Source: Echinococcus granulosus (Eukaryota > Platyhelminthes > Cestoda > Cyclophyllidea > Taeniidae). Taken from it: a stretch of 64,000 nt of DNA. Below the pieces are notes generated by a model, which saw only the letters and a list, made by a program, of their open reading frames with translations, was not told the origin of the DNA and did no database searches. Positions 51,221-63,200 of the stretch are shown here, in pieces; positions within the stretch are counted from its first letter, which is position 1, and each line of letters opens with the position of its first letter. The translations under genes were made by a program, and so were the position numbers. Location of the stretch: positions 60,125-124,124 of the forward strand of contig NW_020170433.1 of NCBI RefSeq assembly GCF_000524195.1. Direction: 5' to 3'.

Positions 51221-54200
51221 CTTTGATGGAGATCGTTTTAATGCATAAAAGGTCCATCAAAAACTGCTCATAAAATACAGACTGAGAAAAAGTTTACATC
51301 GCTCCTTTAGCTACAATTATGGACGTTGCAACAGTTCAGTGACTAGCGTGAGGCGCACCTTGACGTTTAAGTCAACACGTTCGACGGTTACAACTGCTTG
51401 TCGTTCAGATGAAGAATCCAAGCACTGGCCCAGCATTTCGATTGGGTCCTGCTCATCCGGAGAAAAGTTAACCAACCACTGCGAAAACTGGTCCATCCTC
51501 GAGGTCTTTGGAGTGGTTGGCTTGTACGCGGAAATTATTCGCTGGATAGCACAGTCAAAATTGTGAAGAGTAATATTTTGGAGGGCTTTACAGTCATGTC
51601 CGAACTCCTGTTGCACCAGATCACATAGCTAAAATGGGGAAGAGATTGATGTGGATGTAGTTTTTGCTTCTAGTCAAACTTCATGTGAAATGGGCTACTA
51701 AGGCAATTGTGTATTAAAAAACGACTCTAAACTTGCTGCCTTAAGCCCAATAAATGACTAGATGGCAAATTTACAATCTGCACTGCGCATTGTCGACCTG
51801 TGTTGGCATTGATAGGGGTTGATGAAATCTCTAAAATGAAGAAATAAATAATAAAGTAAAAAGAAAGCGTTAAGATCTCAAAAGTGGTTTCTTTTAAAGT
51901 AACCTGCACTATGGAGTCGAAGGAAACCGTGCTCCAGGAGACTGTTACAGGACGTCACGAGATCAGCACGGTTTGAACAGTCAGAGCGGATACTTTTTCT
52001 CGCGTAACTACTCGCCCAATCCTGAAATATTGGTAAAATTATGAGACCAGTAAGGTACCCAAAAGCCTAGTGATTCACAAAATGTGATTTAGGGCTTTTT
52101 GGAGGGGCAATGCTGATGGGAATACCTACAAGCTCCAAAGAGCATTCTAGTATTCCCATTTGATGATCAGCTCTTGAAAGTTCAGAGGGTTAGGTTCTTG
52201 TTTAAGCCCTCCCAAACGAAGGAGAGGTGTACTTTAATTGGTGCTGATAATCGCTTGAATGCGCAGGTCAAGGTCAACACGCACCTGAATTCACCAACAG
52301 ATAGACTCACACCCAGCCAATCCCTGTGCTCCAACTACCAGGCGCATGGCCACCGCCCTTACCCCTTTTGCTTAATAATTATGTTGGTGATAAAGATATT
52401 TGCTCTAAAGTCTGTGTTAGTAGCAGATCCGGTTGGGAGCTCGATAGAAGCCAGGCTCTACAAACAATGAAATCCCAGTCTATAAAATTTGGTAATACAG
52501 GTCATAATAATTAGCAAGGTGGAATTCAGGTCATGCACCTAGAGTTATTACCACAGACGGTTTCAACGTCGCCCGTTTAACCTCTCGCAACACCCGAACC
52601 ATTAATAGGCTGCATTGACGTTTCACTGCGCTCTGGAGGCCAACATTACCTTCAATTCCTATGCAAACAGTACGAAGGCCTATTCAATAATGATCTGGAC
52701 ACTCGGGATGACGTATAAAAGGTTCACTTCCTACGCCGCAGGCGGGGTTCAGCAAAATCCACTCAATACCCAGACCTAATATTTTATTTTCTAAATTTAC
52801 AGGACTGCACTTTCGATGAGACAGGGGAGTCTTTACGATGACGACTCGATGGGCCAACATCACTAATCAGCATGCCATACATAGTAGCTGGTTATGCAAA
52901 AGACCGAGGATTTTCTGATGCACATCGAGAACGTGAAGGGCATGCGCAAACGACTCAATCTGGAGTCTACATCTTCAGTGTCCAATCACCGGAATTTGCA
53001 TATATTCGGGTGCGCCTGCTGAATCGCCTAGAGCACAATTCCAACATCATGCTCGAGGCAATCCGGGATGAACACCAACACCTCGCCTCGCGTGACATCA
53101 ATGTGCTTCAGTCTAGGAACCGAGTCAGTTCCTAGGTCCATGGTATACGACGACCCAACCAATTTACAACACGCAGACCAAGCCCCTCCAAATCCAGCCA
53201 ATGTACTATTAACCAAAAGGTAAATGTCAGGAAAAATGGAGCACCTCTTTCTCCCTGATGGCATTGTGGGAATCGACACTGGCAAGTGCTGCCCCCAGAG
53301 ACATTGCAAGTGTTGCCAGTTCAACGACACTGGAAGTAATGTCGATCCAACTCCAATGGAGACACCAACAAGCACAGGAAAAGTGGTCAAAACAAGCCAA
53401 AAAAAGTCTATAAGCCACCTAACGTAATGAATGTCTTCTAGATGAACACACCCGGTCGGCAAAGGTTTATCATCGTCGGACTTAATGGCTGTATGATGCA
53501 ACTACAGTTGGATACTGACCCCAACACTACTGTCCCATGGGAGGGACTCTGGTGTCAACTCGGCAAACCATTGGCCGACGGCAGACCACTCGGACCGCCA
53601 TTAATGTAGATGGTGGTCAATTGAAGCTCTCATAGGAACTCCAGAACTCCATGTCTTTCCGTGATATGCCATTCATCAGGACGTGTTACATCATAAAGCC
53701 CAACCTCGACCTACTCGACCCTGACTGGTTCGAAAAAGTGGGTTTGAAGGGATTACTGATCAATCCAACTGATGTATTAAAGTTGTAATACATTCCTATT
53801 TCAATAAACACCGCATCACGAATTTGTAACCAGGATATAGTGAGTAAATAAGTATTTCTTTGAGACTGGCTACCATCATCACCCAAAATTAAATCTGATT
53901 TAAAATGGGCAACAAAGTGTGCAAGCAGTGATGCGATTTACTTTGGGGGGCTTAAAAAATGTGGTAAATAATGTATGTGTGACAGTAATAGAAATATTTG
54001 CGTAGCAATTCTCACCTTGAAAACGATGTCGGGGTCATCGAAATACTCCAACTCTGCGAGGAGTCGATTCAGTCTTACGTGTTTTGAGAGCATGCTTGAT
54101 AGTCTTCCAAGAAAATCAGGCAGTAAGTTAATGTGGGGGATTGCAGGTGGTGTTAAAATAATCATTCAAATCGAAGTTGGCACTCCTTCATTAAGCGAAA

Positions 54201-57200
54201 TCATATTCTCGAACACATAAAAGTCAATATCACCTCAATTACAACAAATTGAAGTAAAGGTTAGCATAAAGAAATGGTGTTTCAAGAAACTTTGTGCTGA
54301 TGTTATATTTAAATAATAGATTCCACACACCAATTTGTCTACATTTCCTAGACATATCGGATGCATTTTCAATGTAGTTCATAATACTATCCACTTTAGG
54401 CGTAAAATGAGGTGTAGGAAATTTTCCCATCAAGCTTACTCTGTGAAAACTGATATTGCATCCCCTTTCCCATCCTCGGTTAGCTTTACAGCAAATTGTT
54501 CAACTAAGGACTGCCCATCATGTTTCCAGCCACACGCCGACGTCACCAAAACTCGAAATGGGAGAGCCAGCGCCTGTGAGTACCTTTGTGCAATCCGTCG
54601 AAGGATATCCGCCACTAGACAGGCCGCTCCCTCAAGCGGAGCATTTAGGAGTCTGTCAAACCACTGGGAGAACATCCACGGTGGCAAATGCTTCGTCTGT
54701 GAGCGGGAACGAGGAGTGGAAAGACAAACTCGAACAGAAAAAGGCAAGAAGATAAGGAGGGGTTCAACAGACCAATTCACAAAAGACACCGGGGTCGTGC
54801 TGTGGAGCGGACTTGCAACGAGCCACTTCGACTTGCAGTACCCGACCGAACCGGATGCGGCCGCCCTTAGCACCCATCCGCATTGCGGTTAGCACGGAGC
54901 GAGTGAAAATATCCGCGTAGACATCACGATTTCTCCCGCCTTCCATTGTCAAACATAAGATGAGATTGCATACGCGATAAAATGAAATTTGAGTCCAAAT
55001 GCTTGTGTTAATTTTTGACTTTCCCCAAACTTTTATGATAGTTTGAGCTCCAAAGTAGTAATGTGGAGCTCTGCTAATGTCAACAACTACACTACCTTGT
55101 CTCTCTTTACCTCCTACAACAGTTAGGCGTTTCATCATTGTCTAATTAGATTCCAGATAAGTGCATAAGTGCAGCATCCATACTTTAGACTTCGTGAAAC
55201 TTGTCCTCATCATTTCTGCTAAAAAACAAAAACGTCGTTTTTAACTTGTATATTTATCGCAACTTAACAACAGAGAGTCATGAACTTGTTGGAAGTGAGA
55301 ACCAGGCAGTAGTAACTCAAGATTTTTGGCTCACCTTCACTGATTCGTGTACTGCAAAAGTTTGCCACTTCCAGCAGGGCCTCATCAGGGCTGTGAGCAA
55401 GGAGATTTCGTCGATAGATGGCCTTTTCCGCCGAAGGTGATGAGCCTCTCACCGCTGACCAAACACCCATTGCTGAATCCACACACCGCTTGAAGAAGAC
55501 GAAGGCGCTAGACTCTAGAAAATCCACCTCTTTCACTTCACTCAAACCGCAGATCTGTGAGAACCTTGTCTTCAGTGTGGGTTGGAGGGAGGTCGTGTAG
55601 CGTCTTAAACCTAGGTCACTCAAACGACCAGATTTCTGGAAATCATGGAATGCAGAAAGGATTCGAGCCGTGGAGATGGCGTGGGAGAATTGAGCCAGGG
55701 CTGCATCCTCGTTGCCCATTGAAGGTAGCTGGCGAAGTGCTTCATAGATCTCGATGCAGTGAGCTGAAAGAGGCAACCGGAGTGTTTTAAGAAACGTTGC
55801 TAGAAGACAGCTTTCAAAAGAAAAACAGAAATATTCGAGCAATATCACCGAAATGATTGCTGGATGAATGGGTAGTGCGAATCAGTTTGGTTGAATTACC
55901 GAGTCCGACAAAATTGCCATGTAGATAAGATTGCTGTTTCTAGGCGTCTCAAAAGAAACCAGTGATTAGTCTAGGGTGTGAGAGCACGTTAGTGGACACT
56001 ATTTGAAATTAGCTCAATATCTCGGGGCCAAGTGTCGGACACGAGACACCCACAAAACCCAAGGCACTAACCAGGAGAGGCAATACATTTAACTGCATAG
56101 TTCTTGTTCGCGACCAGATGCACCATGAACACACCTTTAATTCCTATTAGTTTGGAGCATATTCTAATCACTGGTAGATAGTAAGACTTACAATTTAGCG
56201 AGAGGCACCGAAGAAGCCCATTCTCAAGGTCCGCAGAGGGATTATTGTCCCTTCCAGTCGCACTGGCACAAAAAACTATGCCCTGAGAGTACGCGGAAAT
56301 CCAAGCGCGCGAGAACGTGCTGCACCAGGCGAGATGACGGTACTCGCTATCATCACCCGCTTGACCAAGCATTTGGACCAGCTTATACAGTGGTGTGAGC
56401 TGATTGATTGCCCGGTGGGGATTACCACTGCGCGAGAACGCATTACTACACTCAAGACGAAAGTTAACGACCGCGGGCAGCAACTGCTCATTGAGTGGTA
56501 AACACCCAGCTGCCGTCATTTTGGAGAGGAAGAAGAGACTAAAACCAAGAAATAAGATGTGCATTGGCCTTACCGGGAAGTAGTCAAGTCTTCACTGACA
56601 ACAGAACAACGCTCCTGCCAGGTGTGGAACAACTTTGATGCAGAATGTGCATCCAATCCTTCTGCGGAGGCTTCCAGAAATTCTTTGAGTTCTATAAGGA
56701 GTTGCGTCTTCTGTAGGCGTGTGTTTCGGCATTCTTCTGAAGACCATGTCTAGAACACGGTAAGTGGAGGGGTATGAGAAGTACCTGCCTAAGGCTCTTG
56801 AAGGCCGATTTGCAACGAAGTTGAGCTCTACTTAAATCCTCACAAAGCACGCTGAAAATTGCCAACTCGTAGGCGAATCTGGTCTATTGAAAGCTAAGAA
56901 AATTGAAGGGATTCCAAATACCTCAAAGTCCTGCGAAGTTGAACGCAGACCGGACTCCATTATACGACAAAAGCGGTACAACGCGTCAGTGTCTAATGCG
57001 CTGTGGCTGAAGATAACTTTGTTTATTTCAGCTGAGAGACACTGGTGTAGGCGTGAGTGGATGATTTGAGGGATTACACTCTCCATTGGGTATGGATCTG
57101 TCCATAAAGATGCTAAAAGGAGTTAGTACATAAATTTGCAAGCATAAACACATCATAAATGCAAGAAATTATATTTGAATCACCTAACAACTAAATAAAA

Positions 57201-60200
57201 AGCCCTCAATCAACTTTGAACTCTACCCAGTGCTTGCATTGTCTTTCATCTCACCGCTGTGAATTGAGGAAGTAGGCAACAATGCAACTCGAATGACGCC
57301 CAAAACGGGGAAGGCGAAACCTTTGCAAAGTTGCGCTCACAGAAGTTGTTAAACTCTTGGAGTCCAGCTGCAGCTGCAGAGGAAGCAAGTAGACCTCTGC
57401 CAAAGTACGCCTGAATTAGCGAGCCATTTTGACGCAATTATCACTGTGTCTATTTCGAGCCAAGGTTGAACGAACAGACAAGGTGGGTCTCAACGCGTAA
57501 AGTTAATAAACGCACATCCAACGTTTGGAAGTTTGTCTTGACATTAAATGTAAAGCGCTTTGTGCCATCTTACTACCAATCGCTACCAGATAATGTGACT
57601 TGAATTAAATGGCTAGGTAAGATTTCGCAGGACCAAAACAAAGCCTACAGTTAACTAAACGGTTGGCGTCCGTTTGGTAATCCAAATTGTATTAGGGACT
57701 GTCCTAATCAGCGTTGCTCAAACCACAGACTGAACTGGCACTTATTTTGAAGGTCATACCATTGTACGAATAGACGGAAACAGGCAAACCTTTCTAAAAG
57801 GCAATACTGGCAAAAAAACACTTCCTTAAAGTGGGAATCTCAAATGCTTTTGATCAGTTGAATGTCATGCATTTGGGCATTAAATGGCTTCTGATAAGCT
57901 GATGGCATCTTTCTCTACTCGACCAGGTCTCTAACCAATAAGATGAAGAGACTTTGGTATTTGAGGCATGGCATAATAAGCTTGGAACTTTAAATCCGGA
58001 TATTTAGTGATTCAAGAAGCCCACTGACCGAATTCATCGACAACCGTGGCGTTAGAGGTTGAGGGCCTTGCTTCAGTAGCAGTCGAGGAAGGGTCATCTG
58101 TCATTGTGATGAGAGAAGTCGCGGTGGAGGTTGCGGCGACATCCAAGTCTTTCCAAGAGCCGAGGCGAGCAAGGCATTGCAGTAGCTCCTCTCTGCAAAC
58201 CAACCGAATTTCTGCATTTAGACCGGCCGGGCACGTTGACCAAATGCTGGATTCTGTTCCTTCGCCTTCTCCTTCGTTAATTTTGTCTTTATCATCGTCA
58301 TCGTCGGCGTCAGAGGACGAGGTAAGCAGCTGCAATAAAATTTTAATCAGAAGAAGAATAGTTGATAATTGCTACAAATCAGAACGATGGTTTTCCAACA
58401 GTACGATAAATCAAGTGAATGCATTCCCTAAATTGATGGTGTTGATCAGATTGAAATGACCTATGATAGTAGTACATAGGCACCAAATCGGTTGTGACCT
58501 AAAATCATCGTACTATTTCAATGAAAGCCTTACACTTGCCGACTGTCTATAAGGCGTGACTATGCTACCGTAGTGATTGCATTTCATAGTTAGCTCGACT
58601 GGGATTTATGCGAATGAATAATCTCCTGGCAGTGCAAATCAGCTAATACAGGTTTACGCAATTCATTTGGCTCCTTACAATAAGAGGTGAGTGTTGAAGG
58701 TGGTTTGGACTTCAGAAAAGGATTCTTAAACTTTAAGACGAACGCCTACAACAGATGTTTTGACTATTTTATTGTCGTAGATTGGCTCAAGTATGAAGTA
58801 CGGATCTGTCCTAACCAATTTTAATAAAAGCCGATGGGTAAATTTATAATAAATCAACTGGTGATATTTTGTTTTAAACTCAAAGCGTTTAAGTTTTGAA
58901 TTTCAAATAACCTTCCATAAGTAATTAACGACCTGGCCTTCGACTAATTGGATATTTTAATAGAGTGTTCAGTGGCTATGAAATAACAGTAATTGCCGAG
59001 GACGTACATCAGAGAGCTGCATAAAAGCACTCTCATAGTCACCGAACACCTTAGCAACAATCGCCGTCCCCAGACGCTCAAGAAGGACGGTCGACTTTGA
59101 TCCCGTAATCCATCGATCGCAGAGCCAGCCGAGGAGCTCATCGCTTCGACCCAGGTCCGCGTAGAGACGCGTCAGCTGCCACCAGCAAGTGGCAGCGGTG
59201 GTGGTGGTGGTGGCGAGCTGTTTGTTGCTGCATTCCATTGAGGCAATTTCAAATTCCTCTTGGGGCAAGATGAAGACGGGCAGAGAGGAGGTGAAAAAGC
59301 GGCGGGTGGTGGCCGTCCATGGGGAGGGTGTTGACATGGATTGGCGAATGTATTTTGAGCTGTGAAAGAAACAGATCTATTTAAATGCTCAATGTTGTGT
59401 TAGAGGCTAAGAACTGATTAAATTTTTTGCTAGCCAATCTGGCTGAGGCTTACTGGTATTATGGTTTAACGCATGCAAAAATCTGAAAAGTCGTCTATTA
59501 ACTTGTCATCCTTTTTAAAGGATAATAGAAGCAAACAACTTTTACAACACCCAACTGTTGTATGAGATCAAAAAGTGATTCTTTTCGGAAATCACCTGCA
59601 GACGTTCAGTTTGATAGCTTTAAACGAGTTCTCGAATCACCGACTAAAAATGAATATTAGTGGAGAAAACGAATGTCATATGCTTACTGGCCTCCTTACA
59701 GCTTTGAAAGACCTGATTTGTGGAATAAAGAAGATATGAATGAGCCAATGATGTAAAGTAATTAGTAGAAAAATATTAAAACGCGTTGAATTCCCATTAG
59801 GAAGCTACGTCACTCATGAGCCAAACATGACAACACCTTCAAAGCTTTTGAAAAACACCTACTTTGCCAGCTCATTCGCAGGTAACAGAGGTGCAAGAAT
59901 TACTACACACAAAGCCAAACTGAACCAAGATTTAGATAAATATTTAGGAAATTTGCAATCCGTCATTTTGAGGGCATGATGCAGTTACGGGGAAAATCAG
60001 ACACTTTATTCAAGTGGCATTCACCGCCTCATTGCAGCAGCACAGAAAGCCTCCTCCAACACCAGCGTGCCAATTGCAGTCTGTCCAGCTGAAATCGCAC
60101 TAGCAGCAAGAAGAGTCGGCTCCGGCAGAAGATTAAGAACCCTCCCCTCCAACCCACTCAGATCCCACAGTAGTTGGAGACAGACGTTTTGACCACGCAA

Positions 60201-63200
60201 CAGCAGACCTGCCAGAGCACCACCTAGTCCTTTCACAAAGATGTCACTACTAGGAGACGTCACCGTTGAGGCGATTACTGCTTCGAATATAAGCCCGAGG
60301 AGGACGGATCCACATCCCAATGGATCTGCATTCGCTAACTGGAAGAGAGGCTTCAAAAGTGCCTCCAGAGTTAGTGTCTCGACGTCGGGTAGAAAACTGA
60401 GACGATGACGACGACAGAGGCGGGCAGAATCACTGAGTGAGGTGTCGGAGGTAGAGGTGGTCTCGGCGTGCTGGCGCTGAATGGTTCGTTGCTTAAAGAA
60501 CTCTTGCAAGCTACTACCCGCGTGGATGTCAGGGGATTGAGCGACAACGGTGGCGGGGAATGCAAACTTCCGACGCAAGTGCTCAACGCGAGAAAGCTAA
60601 ACAATAGAAGGCGAAAGGATGGGTGCATAGCAAAAATACATTGTTTATAATTGGGTTGCGAATATTTTTAAAGGTTACTTGTTGCAATGGCAGTTCGGTA
60701 AATTCAATAGCTACTTAACGCATTAATCTGCAGAGTGCTTTCACGCATAGTATAATTGAAGAAAAATTGCAAATTACTTTGCTGAAGACCATTTTCTAGT
60801 GTTTCAAATCGAAGCTAATGTAATATCTTGAATGCCAAAGTTGTAATCGCAATATAAAAGAAATGACGTCAACCTGTCACACTATAAAGCTAAATTTCGT
60901 CACAAGATTCGGGGTACTCCTCCCTTGTATATTGCTCATAACAAAAAAGCTGCCATTACCGACGCGTAAGGAAGCGGAAATAGTTACGCAAACCTCAATG
61001 ATTTTTTGTTTATTCTGTTAGTAAAACAAAAATAGCCTCCTTGAATGTTCGAGAAGGAGTTGTCTTCAAAGGTAAAGACTATTTAAGAACCTCCGAAGGG
61101 TGTTTGACTCAACACAGAAAAAGCAATGCCACAAAAAAGCCAGCTCTCCGGTTAGAACCCGTCTCAAAAGTTAGTCCTTTGTGTCTGAGTCTTTATAATG
61201 TTGTAAGATCGAAGTGGACGAAGGCAAATGGGATATGCACATTTCCAATGCAACCTGCCCACCAGAGGTAGAGGTGCATAATGGATCGCATTAAAATATG
61301 AGCCATTTCTACTGTGACACAGATTTATTGTTCAACATTTGCAGCCACGCACCTTATTCCAAAACGTTTGATCACCTCCGCTGTGGCCAACATAGAAGCA
61401 CTACAACAGAGGTTGTTGAAGGTGGCAGTCGTAGGGGAGCAGGGTCTTCGTGATGTGATGATATTTAATTACTACAGGGTAATTCGAGTCTTATGTGCTA
61501 TAGCTTGCATATGGTTCAAGTCATATCATCCGCAGTCCCATCAATTTAATCTCACGCCACGGTTATATTGTGCTATTCCAAGGTTAAAATGGCATATAAC
61601 TTCTTTAATTTTTGAAAAAAAACCTGAAATCAACAATGGGAACGGAGGTCCAAAATGACCTATTCTGCTGCAAGACCAAAAATTCGACTCAGATTCGATC
61701 AAACCCGATGTTAATCCACTAAACAATTTTTCATGGTGTCATGAACATATATGGTTCAAAACCAGCCGGAGAATTTACCACTTTCATTCTACCTTACACT
61801 CGCATATCCCAAATTCTTCTCTGCACCCAGTCCATACGCATAAAAACCTACATTTTTAAAGCTCGGCAACTTGTTCCTTTGACGTATTTGAGTGCTGTTT
61901 GAAGAGACAAATAATGACTTCCCAGAGGGCCTCGAATCCGTGACCATTGGGCTGACTTGTGCGAAGGCGGAGGTGGAAGGCATTTCCTGTGTTTCCATTA
62001 GCTGGATCTCTGTAGCACTTCCTTCTGGAAGAGCCAGGGTGGCATAGCCGGCATCCACGGCTTGTGTTTGGCTCCGCAGCAGTTGTTGGGTTCCACTCAG
62101 CACAACTGGATCCAGCATGAATCGAGAAGTGGAGATGGACGTTCGAGTGAAACTGGTGTCAAAGTATGAATGATTTTACTCAAAGGAGAATTTCCCTTAA
62201 CTTTTGGGCATAAAAGCACGTGTGTGCCGGTCAAATAATCTACGAACAGATAAATTAAACTCTCATTTCCGAAGGGAACTTTCAAACAGACTCTTAAATG
62301 AATTGTGACTGCTTAAATAAAGAGTTATACTTCAGTGTATTAGTAAAAACCTATTTTCGAAGGTAGTCCATCCCATTTACAACAATTTATTTGCCCAAGC
62401 CTTTAGGATATTCATGTCTTTGCGAAAAGGTTTTGAACCAGTGATGAATGTTCTTTGTTATTGCATTTTTTGCTTCGTAATCAGAGTCTTGATTTTAAGT
62501 CAAAAAGCCAAAAAATATCAACAAAGTTTCACTTTAAGAGCTCACAAAGCTTAAAAACTGCATTTGAAAATCCCTCAATACAAGAGATGCTGCAGGGGAT
62601 TTTACACTCTAGTGCTAGTCCTTTCAAAAGAAACCGTAAAAATCCAGACTTTTAGTTAACATTTTTCCTTCCAGCCAGCAAATAATTAAATTCTACATAA
62701 TGGTAGCAGAAATCCGTTAACTATACCCCGGACGTCTGCGATTATGTTCCTCTCTCCACTCCTTGATCAAACTCACTGCTGCCACGAAACAAAGCTTCTG
62801 CAGATCTAAAAATACCACCCGGCTTTCATGCAACCTCTTTTCAGAGTTCTTTCCTGTTCCTTATGACTGCAGTTGCAGATGTCTAGACGTAGGGGACACC
62901 TTGACTCCATTGCACGAACATGACTACCTTCGAAGCTTTCCGTACATATTTTGACATCCTGCGAGAAATAACTTTACGCCCATACCGAACAAACGTGTTG
63001 ATAGAAACGAGTTTTTACCTCCTACTCACAAAAATCGTCGGTTTCTTGACATATTACATACTTTACCACCATACATTTTGTAAATAAACACCTTGCAAAA
63101 CATAAAGAGCCAGTCTGCTGAGGAGGAGTAGTTACGTAGCCTTTCATTTTCATCATTTACAAACAAAGACAAAGTGAACAAAACCCATAAAGTTGTCTCG

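Noticed and set aside
52174..52470. Plus-strand open frame of 98 codons in a PRKDC intron
   Set aside because: No domain, no codon-use signal, and not continuous with the retrotransposon motifs downstream.
57246..57437. Open minus-strand frame with an Ala-rich stretch that first looked like a PRKDC exon
   Set aside because: Exons 58329-58029 and 57112-56922 join directly in phase and match adjacent human sequence, leaving no room for it. Its frame also has stops just upstream and no acceptor in the right phase.
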